Source: DATEPR01 sp036273855
Lineage (GTDB): Bacteria > Actinomycetota > Actinomycetes > Mycobacteriales > Pseudonocardiaceae
Assembly: GCA_036273855.1 (NCBI GenBank)
Contig: DASUGU010000139.1
Location: forward strand, 1-64,000
DNA length: 64,000 nt
Direction: 5' to 3'
Below the pieces are notes generated by a model. That model was not told where the DNA came from. It saw only the letters and a list, made by a program, of their open reading frames with translations, and searched no databases. Positions 1 through 7,711 of the stretch are shown here, one piece after another. Within the stretch, counting starts at the first letter, position 1; the number at the start of each line of letters is the position of its first letter. Made by a program: the position numbers and the translations under genes.

Positions 1-1
1 A

Positions 2-136
2 GGACTCATCGATTTCGCCATCGTGCAGTCCTACCTGGACACTGCCACCAAATGGGGACGCGACAAACTTGACGTCCTTCGTGAGTTGTTCACCACGGGT
101 GCGTGGCTTCCATCAGCACTCGCACCAGCTGAATAG
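2..136 (+). CDS. C-terminal end of a transposase-like protein (cut by window edge)
   Basis: An open frame enters from the left edge and ends at TAG 134-136, giving about 44 residues. The text SYLDTATKWGRDKLDVLREL followed by FTTGAWLP resembles the extreme C-terminus of IS66-type transposases, where an SYL..A...G...L..L stretch ends in an aromatic-proline tail; this is recalled resemblance, not a search result. No inverted repeat end can be recognised in the next 100 bases. If correct, a mobile element borders the accessory genes to the right. It could also be the tail of an unrelated protein. Confidence 0.4.
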   Translation, partial: GLIDFAIVQSYLDTATKWGRDKLDVLRELFTTGAWLPSALAPAE

Positions 137-232
137 CTACCGCGGTTCGTATTGTGTCGCATCAGGCCCACTGGCCCCAACCGTCGTCGCCGTGACCCCA
201 GATATATTGCTTGGCTACTGGCAAGCGCTGAC

Positions 233-775
233 TCACTGCCTCCAGCGGGTGAAGACGACGACTGTGCGCTCGTGGTGGTCATCGTTCGTCTCGGTGCGAC
301 TGCCAGTCCGCTGGAACTGGCACTTCTCGGCAACCCTCAGCGACGCGGTGTTCGCCGAGTCGGCCGCCAAGACCAACTGGCCGACACCCAGGTCGCGGAA
401 GGCCCATTCGGTGACCGGTCGTACCGCCCTCGGCGCGATACCTTGACCGCGCCTGGCAGGAAACACGCTGTAAGCGATTGTCGTGATGTTGTCGTCTCGA
501 AATTGCAGGTTGACTAGCCCGATCGGCTCGTCCGTCGCCACATCCGCGATCACCAATGGGGCCGATGTGCCGCTCTGCCATGCTTGTTCGGTCTGGGCCA
601 AGCTGGTACGGCGAGCGTCCTCGTCCATCGGTGGGTCATCAAGCCAACGACGGGTCTGCGGGTCATGACTGGCCGCGGCGATCGCGTCCACGTCCGACGC
701 TGTTCGCGGCCGGACCGCGACGACTCCATCTGCCAGCGGCTCGACTGGCTTGCCGACCGGCGCCGAGCGACCCAT
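233..775 (-). CDS. GNAT family N-acetyltransferase (RimJ/RimL type)
   Basis: A 180-residue protein of typical single-domain GNAT length. The fold is recognisable from VRPRTASDVDAIAAAS at the N-terminus, a central beta-strand region around IGLVNLQFRDD, and the acetyl-CoA pyrophosphate loop region FPARRGQGIAPRAV (an R/Q-x-x-G-x-G/A variant) near residues 110-125, followed by ASLRVAEKCQF typical of the C-terminal half. The substrate cannot be told; RimJ-like members acetylate protein N-termini or small molecules such as antibiotics. It stands alone, facing away from the EACC1-caspase pair. The start codon is at 775, and GTG or ATG choices further in would remove the first strand. Confidence 0.8.
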   Translation of the reverse strand: MGRSAPVGKPVEPLADGVVAVRPRTASDVDAIAAASHDPQTRRWLDDPPMDEDARRTSLAQTEQAWQSGTSAPLVIADVATDEPIGLVNLQFRDDNITTIAYSVFPARRGQGIAPRAVRPVTEWAFRDLGVGQLVLAADSANTASLRVAEKCQFQRTGSRTETNDDHHERTVVVFTRWRQ

Positions 776-1036
776 GAGACCAACCTAGCGCCAGAGTCGC
801 GCCGTATGCCAACGAGCGCATAGTCGGGATTCCCTTCAGCCTTGCCTGCCCGGGAGCACTGCCTTATAGGCCGAAGGTCAATCTGGATCCTATTTTCCAT
901 TTCCGGCGGCTTGAACATAGTCAAATGGCAGATCAGAGTGGCGCACGAACCTAAAGATCGCAATGCCGAACGGCGCACCCACGCGCGGGTGACGTTACTC
1001 TTGCCGGATGTGGCGTGATGTCGCTAGGGAGGGCGG

Positions 1037-1417
1037 ATGAGGGTGCAGATCCTGGTAGACGGCATACACCGCGATGATCAAGCGCATGAGCTGATCGCTT
1101 GGCTTCGCAGGGAGGACCGGCTACGCGGACGCGTGCAGCTCAGCCCGACCACGATCGGTCCAGGACAGATGGGTTCGGTCACCGACACGATCGCGATCGC
1201 CATGGGGACCGGGGGCGCCGGCACTGTGGTGGCCCGCGCGCTCGTCGCGTGGGTCAGCCATCGCACGACCGATGTGAAACTCACCCTCACCCGCCCAGAA
1301 GGCACCGAACTGTCCATCGACGCCCACCGAGTCCATGACCCGCAGGCGCTCCTCGCGAGTATCGCGGACTTCCTCGATGCCCCGCCCGTCGAGCGGGACA
1401 GCGATGAGACTGCCTGA
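1037..1417 (+). CDS. EACC1 family protein (effector-associated constant component 1)
   Basis: A 126-residue protein matching, by eye, the family Aravind and co-workers named effector-associated constant component 1: an N-terminal part with ELIAWLRREDRLRGRVQL, a central GQMGSVTDTIAIAMGTGGAG segment, and a C-terminal strand-rich part DVKLTLTRPEGTELSIDA. EACC1 proteins are the invariant partner of exchangeable toxic effectors in actinobacterial conflict loci; their biochemical role is not settled, with signal relay or effector control proposed. The start ATG follows a strong GGGAGG ribosome site. The 3' end overlaps the caspase gene by 14 nt, so the two are translationally coupled. Confidence 0.8.
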   Translation: MRVQILVDGIHRDDQAHELIAWLRREDRLRGRVQLSPTTIGPGQMGSVTDTIAIAMGTGGAGTVVARALVAWVSHRTTDVKLTLTRPEGTELSIDAHRVHDPQALLASIADFLDAPPVERDSDETA

Positions 1418-3104
1418 CCCGGCCCGTTCGCACGTCGTCCTGATTGGCACCGCCACCCACCAGGCGGACTCGGGACTGCCCGACCTACCCGCCGTCGCCA
1501 ACAACCTCACCGATCTCGCGGACGCGCTGGCTGATCCACTCTATGGCTGGACAACCCCGCAGTCCCAGACGGTCATTCGCGATCCGGCCGGCGCCGCTGA
1601 TCTTGGTCCCCTGCTCATGGATATCGCCAAGCGCCCGGACGATCTGCTGCTCGTCTACTACTCCGGGCACGGACTGATCGATGCGCGCGGCAACCTCCAC
1701 CTCGCCCTGGCGGGCACGCGCCGGGACCGGCTGCGCTACACCGCGTTCCCCTACGACGGGATACGGGAGGCGATGCTTGACAGCCCGGCCGCCCGCCGCG
1801 TGGTGATCCTGGACTGCTGCTACTCCGGAATCGCCATCGACACCATGAACGACCCCGACGCCGGCGTCTACGACCAGCTAGCGATCACCGGCGGCTATGT
1901 CCTGACCGCCACGACCGCCACCACCACCGCCCTGGCACCCGCCGGCGCCCGACACACCACGTTCACCGGTGAACTGATCAATCTGCTGCGCGTTGGCGAC
2001 AACACAGCCCCTGACCCGCTGACCCTGGATCACATCTACCGCCACCTGCACCGGACGCTCACCCGCAGCGGGCGCCCCCGGCCCCAACAACGTTGCACCG
2101 ACACCGTCGCCCACCTCGCACTCGCCCACAACCCCGCCCACTGCAAGGAACCCGACGACCGCACGACCCTGCGCCGAGAAGGCCTGCTACGCCGCGAAGA
2201 TCACGCCTACGACACTGGGGCGGCCGGGGATCATGCTGAGAGCGCGCGCCTGTACGCGGGAATCGTCCCGGACTACATTCGTGTGTTCGGCCCCGACAGC
2301 CCAGAGACATCGCGTGTCCGCCGGCTTCTCAGCTACCACACCGGAATGGCCGGGGACGCCGCCACGGCACGGCACCTATTCGCGGAGCTGGTCCCACACT
2401 GCACCCGCCTTTTCGGACCCGACGACTCGGAAACCCTCCTCAGCCGCCAGGGGCTCGCCGCATGGACCGGGGAGGCCGGAGACCCTGCCAAGGCCGCACG
2501 CATGTACACGGAGTTGGTCTCGGACTGTGTCCGGGTGCTCGGACCCGACAACCCTCTGACCTTGGAATGCCGTTGGCATCTGGGCCTATACACCGGGGAG
2601 GCAGGGAACCCGGCGGAGGCAGCGCGCATGCTCGCGGAACTGGTCCCGGAGCATGTGCATATCCTCGCTCCCGGCACCGACACCAAGACCACGAAGGTCC
2701 ATCGACTCCTGGGCTACTACACCGGAATGGCTGGGCACGCGGCCGAGGCGCTGCGCATCTTCGCGAAATTGGTTCCCGACTGCACCCGGGCCTTCGGGCC
2801 CGACCACCGCGAAACCCTCCTGAGCCGCCAGGGAGTCGCCGGATGGACCGGCGAGGCGGGAAACCCGGCCGAGGCAACACGCCGGTACACGGAATTGGTC
2901 CCCGACTGTGTCCGTGTCCTCGGATCCGACAACCCAGTGACCTTGGAATGTCGCCGACATCTGGCGTTGTACACCGAAAGGGCCGGGAACCCGGCCAATG
3001 CGCTGCGCCTCTATACCGAGCTGCTCCCGGACTGCGCTCGGGTCCTCGGACCTGACCACCCGGAGACCCTCCTCTGCCGCCAGGCGCTCGCCAATCTGGC
3101 CTGA
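1404..3104 (+). CDS. Caspase-family (C14) protease with C-terminal TPR array, EACC1-linked effector
   Basis: A 566-residue protein. Residues 8-240 form a caspase-like peptidase: the catalytic His lies in YYSGHG (H89) and the catalytic Cys in ILDCCYSG (C139), both intact. From about residue 275 to the end there are seven tetratricopeptide-like units of about 42 residues with the signature LVPDC.RVLGPD.PETL, the class found in STAND/NLR-type sensors. The start ATG 1404 lies inside the last codons of the EACC1 gene (14-nt overlap), which supports it over an in-frame ATG at 1335. Metacaspase-like peptidases in bacteria act as regulated suicide effectors; the TPR array would be the sensing or docking part. 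Target and trigger are unknown. Confidence 0.85.
   Translation: MRLPDPARSHVVLIGTATHQADSGLPDLPAVANNLTDLADALADPLYGWTTPQSQTVIRDPAGAADLGPLLMDIAKRPDDLLLVYYSGHGLIDARGNLHLALAGTRRDRLRYTAFPYDGIREAMLDSPAARRVVILDCCYSGIAIDTMNDPDAGVYDQLAITGGYVLTATTATTTALAPAGARHTTFTGELINLLRVGDNTAPDPLTLDHIYRHLHRTLTRSGRPRPQQRCTDTVAHLALAHNPAHCKEPDDRTTLRREGLLRREDHAYDTGAAGDHAESARLYAGIVPDYIRVFGPDSPETSRVRRLLSYHTGMAGDAATARHLFAELVPHCTRLFGPDDSETLLSRQGLAAWTGEAGDPAKAARMYTELVSDCVRVLGPDNPLTLECRWHLGLYTGEAGNPAEAARMLAELVPEHVHILAPGTDTKTTKVHRLLGYYTGMAGHAAEALRIFAKLVPDCTRAFGPDHRETLLSRQGVAGWTGEAGNPAEATRRYTELVPDCVRVLGSDNPVTLECRRHLALYTERAGNPANALRLYTELLPDCARVLGPDHPETLLCRQALANLA
2230..2992 (+). repeat. Duplicated three-TPR block inside the caspase gene
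   Basis: The TPR units follow a 1-2-3/1-2-3 order: units 1 and 4 share RLL.Y.TGMAG, units 2 and 5 share LLSRQG and WTGEAG, and units 3 and 6 share LTLECR.HL.LYT. Matching DNA positions are 381 nt apart (for example CTCCT at 2436 and 2817), and the two halves look similar also at DNA level. This indicates tandem duplication of a 127-codon block, followed by a seventh unit. Confidence 0.75.
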
Positions 3105-3335
3105 CGCCCACAGTCGCCTCCGAGAGGATCACCTGCTGAGAACACTCGGTCATGGGTATTTTGAGAGTGGACCGAACGGATTGCCACCCCGAGTGACGGA
3201 AGGTGGATAGTGGGCAAAAGCCTCCCGATGTGATGGTGCGCCGATTGCCACGAAACCGTGGTGGGCGGCGATCCCGCGGCCTAGGCTGGCCGTGGTACTC
3301 GGGATCGAGCCGTCGCGCATAAAGGGGGTATTCAC

Positions 3336-3770
3336 ATGGTCGAGCCGAACGACCACGTGCCGTCCAGTGATGACCTGGGGTATTACCCGGAGGGCATCCC
3401 GTCCAGTGATGATCTGGGGTACCGCCGGTCTCCCCGAAACGGCTTCCCGCCGCAGCAGGGTCCTTACCCGCCCTCCCAGTATCCGCAGCAGTACCAGCAG
3501 CCATACGGGCAGCCGTACCCGCAGATGATGGTCGCCCCGAAGTCGCCGGGCGTCGCCGTCCTCGCCTCGTTCTTCATCCCCGGCCTGGGCTCGATGATCA
3601 GCGGGCGCGGCGGCATAGGGGCGCTGATTCTCTGCCTCTACGTCGTCAGCTGGATCCTGACCATCGTGCTCGTCGGATTCATCGGCGTGATCGGCTTCTG
3701 GATCTGGGGCATGATCCAGGGCTACGCGGACGCTGTCGCGTGGAACCGCCGCCACGGCATCATCAGCTGA
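3336..3770 (+). CDS. TM2-like membrane protein with proline/glutamine-rich N-terminus
   Basis: A 144-residue protein. Residues 1-65 are hydrophilic and rich in Pro, Gln and Tyr (PSQYPQQYQQPYGQPYPQ), followed by SPGVAVLASFFIPGLGSMI and two membrane spans separated by a short turn, which is the TM2-like architecture. Function is unknown; such proteins are thought to sit in the membrane with the disordered tail in the cytoplasm. The ATG follows a GGGGG ribosome site. The first 30 residues contain two copies of PSSDDLGY. The stop codon coincides with the point where similarity to a beta-helix protein begins in another frame. Confidence 0.75.
   Translation: MVEPNDHVPSSDDLGYYPEGIPSSDDLGYRRSPRNGFPPQQGPYPPSQYPQQYQQPYGQPYPQMMVAPKSPGVAVLASFFIPGLGSMISGRGGIGALILCLYVVSWILTIVLVGFIGVIGFWIWGMIQGYADAVAWNRRHGIIS
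3360..3421 (+). repeat. Direct repeat of 23 nt in the TM2-like gene
   Basis: Two copies at 3360-3382 and 3399-3421, with one mismatch (C/T), are spaced 39 nt apart. Both encode PSSDDLGY in frame, so the repeat lies in the disordered N-terminal tail of the protein. Confidence 0.85.
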
Positions 3771-4396
3771 CGGCCATCACCGACGCGGGCTGCGTCACCA
3801 CGATCGACCACGTGTCGGTCATCACGAGCACCTCGGGGTCCGCACCGTACGCGACCGAGGCCGTGCGCGACGCCTACGGCGCGAAGCAGCTCATCACCAG
3901 TTCGAGATTCCTGGGCCAGCAGTTGGCCGTCGCCGTCGGTGCCGGGGACACGATCCGGGACAACTACATCGAGTTCGGTCCGACGATGCGCGGCGACCAC
4001 GACGAGGACATCCTCGACGACGGTACTTCGAGCCCGACGATCGAGCACAACACGCTGTTGAACCCGAATGGCCAGACGTCAACTTTGTCGCTGTTCACCG
4101 AGTTCGGGTCGAACAGGAATCTTCTGATCCAGGACAACCTGCTGGCCGGCGGCGGATTCACCTACTACCGCGGCGACGGTGCGGCCGACAATGCCGGCAA
4201 GCCCGCTCGCGCGAGCAAAGTGTCCTTCATGGACAACGTGTTCTGGGAGAAGTCCTTCCCGACGGTCGGCCAGTACGGTCCGGGCCGCGCCTACAACCCG
4301 GCAGGCGGAGGGCAATGGACGGGCAACGTCTACATGCTCGCGGACGGGACCCTCACCACCCGACAGGTGCCGCAGCCACCGCTCGACGGGCAGTGA
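3770..4396 (+). pseudogene. 5'-truncated right-handed beta-helix (pectate-lyase-like) protein
   Basis: About 208 residues with the look of the C-terminal half of a parallel beta-helix protein: repeated N/D-rich turns such as TIRDNYIEFG, PTIEHNTLLNPNG, NLLIQDNLLAGGGFTYYRGD and SFMDNVFWEK. Such proteins are normally secreted, with an N-terminal signal peptide and several more coils. Here no signal peptide or start codon with a ribosome site exists, and the readable part begins exactly at the stop codon of the preceding gene in another frame. The most likely explanation is that recombination removed the 5' half. Expression from the weak in-frame ATG at 3740 cannot be excluded. Confidence 0.65.
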
Positions 4397-4441
4397 GGCG
4401 CGCGTCGCGGACGGATCAGGTCAACGTGGCACAGCACCGCG

Positions 4442-5653
4442 TCACCGGCTGGCGGGGCCCGGCTGCGGTCGGGCCAGGCGTGCCCGCCGCGTCTCCAGGA
4501 AGGTGCGTTCGGTGTCGTTGGTGGCCAGGGCGATCGCCTCGTCGTAGGCGGCAATGGCATCCGCGGTGCGGCCCAGGCGGGTGAGCAGGTCGGCGCGGGT
4601 GGCCGGCAGCAGGTGGTAGCCGGGCAGGTCCAGCTCGTCGATGGCGGCCAGCGCCTGGGCCGGTCCGTGTACCTCGGCGACGGCGACCGCGCGGTTGAGG
4701 GCGACGATCGGTGTCGGGCTGTGGCGCAGGAGCTGGTCGTAGAGCGCCAGCACCTGCGTCCAGTCGGTGGCCGGGCCGTCGGTGTGCACGGCGTTGATCG
4801 CCGCCTGCAACTGGTACGGCCCGGGTTGTGCCCGCCGCAGGCACTGCCGCACCAGCTCATGCCCTTCGGCGATCAGGTCCCGGTTCCACAGCGAACGGTC
4901 CTGCTCCGCGAGCACCACCAGTTCACCCGAAGGTCCCACCCGCGCCGGCCGGCGGGCCTCGGTGAGCAGGAGCAGCGCCAGCAGTCCGATCACCTCGGGC
5001 TCGTCGGGCATCAGCTCGGCGAGCGATCTGGCCAGGCGGACCGCTTCCAGGCACAGGTCGGTGCGCACCAGTTCCCCGGACGTGGACGTGTAGCCCTCGT
5101 TGAACACCAGGTACAGCACGGTGAGCACCGGCGGCAGCCGATCCGGGAGTTCCGCTGCCTCGGGCACCCGGTAGGGAATGCCGGCGTCGCGGATCTTCTT
5201 CTTGGCGCGGAGGATCCGCTGGGAGACGGTCGCCTCCGGCGCCAGGTAGGCCCGCGCGATCTCCCCCACCTCCAACCCGCCGATCAGGCGCAGGGTGAGC
5301 GCGGTCTGGGCGAGCGGCGACAGCGACGTGTGGCAGCAGGTGAAGATCATGCGGAGCTCGTCGTCGCGCACCGGTCCCACCTCCTGTGGCTCGTCGGGTT
5401 GCCGCAGCAACAGCGCCTGCGCATGACGGGCGTCCCGAGTGGACTCCCGGCGCAGGTGGTCGATCGCCCGGTTGCGGGCCGTGGTCACGATCCACGCGCC
5501 GGGATTGGGTGGCAGCGTGTCGCCCCATTTCTGGACGGCCACCGCGAACGCGTCCTGCACGGCCTCCTCGGCGAGCCCGATGTCGCCGAGGAGGCGCGTC
5601 AGCGTGGCCACGCACCGGCCGTACTCCGCCCGGTAGACGCTGTCCAGATCCAT
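4442..5653 (-). CDS. ECF-family sigma factor of the ECF42 type (with C-terminal TPR-like extension)
   Basis: A 403-residue protein. Residues 1-80 form sigma region 2 (AEEAVQDAFAVAVQKWGDTL and the WIVTTARNRAIDHLRR stretch); residues 105-170 form region 4 (LRLIGGLEVGEIARAYLA with HTH spacing). The rest, about 230 residues, is the long helical C-terminal extension seen in ECF42 sigma factors, ending in TPR-like repeats (ALAAIDELDLPGYHLLPATR). ECF42 members have no classical anti-sigma factor and are adjacent to DGPF/YCII proteins, as here: the YCII gene lies immediately upstream with a 6-nt gap. They direct transcription of their own operon. The C-terminal extension is required for activity in studied cases. 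Confidence 0.9.
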   Translation of the reverse strand: MDLDSVYRAEYGRCVATLTRLLGDIGLAEEAVQDAFAVAVQKWGDTLPPNPGAWIVTTARNRAIDHLRRESTRDARHAQALLLRQPDEPQEVGPVRDDELRMIFTCCHTSLSPLAQTALTLRLIGGLEVGEIARAYLAPEATVSQRILRAKKKIRDAGIPYRVPEAAELPDRLPPVLTVLYLVFNEGYTSTSGELVRTDLCLEAVRLARSLAELMPDEPEVIGLLALLLLTEARRPARVGPSGELVVLAEQDRSLWNRDLIAEGHELVRQCLRRAQPGPYQLQAAINAVHTDGPATDWTQVLALYDQLLRHSPTPIVALNRAVAVAEVHGPAQALAAIDELDLPGYHLLPATRADLLTRLGRTADAIAAYDEAIALATNDTERTFLETRRARLARPQPGPASR

Positions 5654-5659
5654 GCGCGC

Positions 5660-6016
5660 TCAGTCCCCCGGAATGATGTTGAACGGGCGGACCTCGATCG
5701 GGTTCCCGCAGGCCAGCGCGCATTTCTCGGCCCAGGCCAGTGCCTGGTCGAGGTCGTCGCACTGGATCACCCAGAACCCGCCGAGCTGTTCCTTCGTCTC
5801 GGCGAACGGGCCGTCGGTCATCGTGATCGTGCCGTTGTGTGGGCGGACGACCGTGGTGGCGTGCGAGGGCATCAGCCCGCCGACGAACACCCACGCACCG
5901 GCGGACCGCATCTCCGCGGTGACCTTGCCGGTCCTGGCGAGATTGTCCCGAAAGTCCTCTTCGGATGGTGGCGGCGCGCTTTCGTCGTCCTGGACGGCGA
6001 GTAGGTACTGCTTCAT
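5660..6016 (-). CDS. YCII/DGPF-domain protein, partner of ECF42
   Basis: A 118-residue protein beginning MKQYLLAVQDDE, with the family motif TDGPFAETKEQLGGFWVI in the centre and a C-terminal AEKCALACGNPIEVRPF. YCII-like proteins fold as ferredoxin-like dimers; their substrate is unknown. The ATG at 6016 is preceded by GAGGAG at proper distance and fits the family start; the longer frame upstream is not supported. It is co-transcribed with the ECF42 gene. Confidence 0.9.
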   Translation of the reverse strand: MKQYLLAVQDDESAPPPSEEDFRDNLARTGKVTAEMRSAGAWVFVGGLMPSHATTVVRPHNGTITMTDGPFAETKEQLGGFWVIQCDDLDQALAWAEKCALACGNPIEVRPFNIIPGD

Positions 6017-6142
6017 GGCGAACTCCTCGGGCGGATCAGGCGGACAGGCGGCGGCCGACGACCAGGTGGCGACCGGCTCGTTCCCGTCCCTCACTCTGGC
6101 TACGAACGGGCTCGACGCCATTCGACATCACCACCGGAAAAG

Positions 6143-7318
6143 TCACGCGGAGAGCACCCGCTTCGGGTTGTCGAGCAGCGGCTGCAACGCCATTTCGGCC
6201 GCGCCGAGCAGTTCCCCGTCCGGCAGTGCACCGGGCACGATCGGGATCTCGCCCGGCCCGACCAGGAACGACCGCGTGCCCACTTGGTCGTCCACGATGT
6301 CCGGGCACAGCCGGTAGACACCGCCGAGCGTGCCGCCGAGCACGACGCGGTCGGCGTCGGTGATGGTGACCAGGGTGGCCAGCCCGGTGCCCAGGTGCCG
6401 GCCGACCCGCTCCACGGCGGCCATGGCCGATGGCTCGCCGTCGGCGGCCGCGGCCATCACGTCCGCGACCTCCGATGTGACGGCCTCCAGCGCGACACCG
6501 GCCCGGCCGGCGGCCCGCAGCAGCCCACGGTGGTCGACCTCGATCTCCAGGCAGCCGGTGGAACCGCACGGGCACCGCTGCCCGGCCACGTCGACGGTGA
6601 TGTGCCCGGGTTCGATCGCGTAGCCCCGCGCGCCGAGGAACAACCTGCCCTCGCTGACCACGGCACCACCGAGGCCGACGTGCGCGGTGGTCAGGTAGAC
6701 GAGTTGGGCCGCACCTCGCCCGGCGCCGTGCCGGTACTCGGCCAGCGCGGCCAGGTTGGCGTCGTTGCCCAGCGACACCGTGTGCTCCGGCAGTCGCTCC
6801 CGCATCAGGTCGCCGAGCGGGACGCCCGGCCAGCCGAGATGCAGCGCGGCCGGGGCGTATCCGTCGGACCGGCGGACCGGGGAGGGCACCGCGACGCCCA
6901 CGCCGAGCAGGTTCGGCACGCCGTCGGCTACCTCGGTGATCAACTCGCCCAGCGCGTCGACCGTGTCGGTCACGTTCCCGCCGGCCAGCGGGCGCTCGAC
7001 CCGGCCGGACAGGTGGCCGCCCAGGCCGACCCGTGCAGCGGTGACCGTGTCGGCGGAGAGTTGTGCGGCGACCACGGTCGGCGCGGTGTCGGCGACGAGC
7101 ACGCGGTGCGACGGCCGGCCGCCGTCGGTGGTGGCGGGCTGGCCACCGGTCCGGTCGATGGCGATCAGACCCCGGTCGGTCAGTTCACCGAGCAGGTAGC
7201 CCATGACACTGCGCCCGCACCCGAGCAGTTCGGTCAGCTCCGCCCGGCTGGCCGAGCCGCCGAGCAGGTGCAGGTTGCGCACTACCTGGCTCAACCCGTC
7301 TTGTGCGACCGCCACCAC
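6143..7318 (-). CDS. ROK-family transcriptional regulator
   Basis: A 391-residue protein. Residues 1-55 form a winged helix-turn-helix (SRAELTELLGCGRSVMGYLL). The ROK sugar-kinase-like part follows, with the ATP-binding region, GNDANLAALAEYRHGAG, the catalytic-type EPGHI, and the zinc cysteine cluster CPCGSTGCLE. Such repressors respond to sugars or sugar phosphates. The GTG start at 7318 is chosen because TACGAT ends 6 nt upstream (leaderless type). It is divergent from the SemiSWEET gene, and the 50-bp space between them carries an inverted repeat, so control of that sugar-transporter-like gene and of itself is likely. Confidence 0.88.
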   Translation of the reverse strand: MVAVAQDGLSQVVRNLHLLGGSASRAELTELLGCGRSVMGYLLGELTDRGLIAIDRTGGQPATTDGGRPSHRVLVADTAPTVVAAQLSADTVTAARVGLGGHLSGRVERPLAGGNVTDTVDALGELITEVADGVPNLLGVGVAVPSPVRRSDGYAPAALHLGWPGVPLGDLMRERLPEHTVSLGNDANLAALAEYRHGAGRGAAQLVYLTTAHVGLGGAVVSEGRLFLGARGYAIEPGHITVDVAGQRCPCGSTGCLEIEVDHRGLLRAAGRAGVALEAVTSEVADVMAAAADGEPSAMAAVERVGRHLGTGLATLVTITDADRVVLGGTLGGVYRLCPDIVDDQVGTRSFLVGPGEIPIVPGALPDGELLGAAEMALQPLLDNPKRVLSA

Positions 7319-7324
7319 GCCTCT

Positions 7325-7330
7325 ATCGTA
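7325..7330 (-). promoter_or_regulatory. -10 box TACGAT of the ROK gene, leaderless type
   Basis: TACGAT on the minus strand ends 6 nt before GTG 7318, which would place the transcript start at or next to the start codon. Confidence 0.55.
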
Positions 7331-7352
7331 GCTTTGTACAGCTACTGCACAA
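7328..7352. promoter_or_regulatory. Operator-like inverted repeats between ROK regulator and SemiSWEET gene
   Basis: Two overlapping dyads: GTAGCT-N6-AGCTAC (7328-7345, perfect) and TTGTACAG-CTA-CTGCACAA (7334-7352, one mismatch in eight). They overlap the ROK -10 region and lie 17 nt before the SemiSWEET start, well placed to control both genes. Confidence 0.6.
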
Positions 7353-7369
7353 ACATCTGGGGTGGTTCG

Positions 7370-7711
7370 GTGACCACGATGACCGTGCTCGGCCTGCTGG
7401 CCGGCGCGCTGACCACGTTGAGCTTCCTTCCCCAGGTGATCAGGACCGTCCGGACCGGCAGCGCCCGCGACCTGTCCTGGGGCTGGCTGGTGCTGTTCGG
7501 GACCGGGGTCGCCGGCTGGCTGGTCTACGGGGCCTGGACCCGCGATCTCGCGATCACCGCGACCAACGCCGTCACGATCACCCTGGTCGGCTCGCTCGTC
7601 GTGCTGAAGGCTTGGCAGGAGACGACGACCCGGCGGCTGGTCGAAACGGCTGGTCAACCACGAGTCCGCGTGATGCACTCTGCTCGTGCGGATCGCCGAC
7701 ATCGGCCGTGA
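7370..7711 (+). CDS. SemiSWEET-type (PQ-loop) sugar transporter-like protein
   Basis: About 113 residues with three membrane helices in the SemiSWEET arrangement. The first helix has LLAGALTTLSFLPQVIRTVR (PQ-loop motif FLPQ), the linker SARDLSWGWLVLFGTG is conserved, and the third helix has NAVTITLVGSLVVLK. Members work as dimers to move sugars or related solutes across the inner membrane. The GTG at 7370 follows GGGGTGG; an ATG at 7379 is a close alternative. The C-terminal 25 residues (TAGQPRVRVMHSARADRRHRP) are polar and overlap the next gene by 26 nt. The sugar specificity is unknown. Confidence 0.85.
   Translation: MTTMTVLGLLAGALTTLSFLPQVIRTVRTGSARDLSWGWLVLFGTGVAGWLVYGAWTRDLAITATNAVTITLVGSLVVLKAWQETTTRRLVETAGQPRVRVMHSARADRRHRP

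Noticed and set aside
776..1036. 261-nt gap before the EACC1 gene
   Set aside because: It is somewhat richer in A+T and must contain divergent promoters, but no convincing -35/-10 pair or dyad was found.
3105..3335. 231-nt gap searched for RNA genes or promoters
   Set aside because: Nothing beyond a ribosome site for the TM2-like gene could be supported.
6284..7369. Apparent N-terminal extension of the SemiSWEET gene
   Set aside because: It is antisense to the ROK gene; a ribosome site and the family start lie at 7370.
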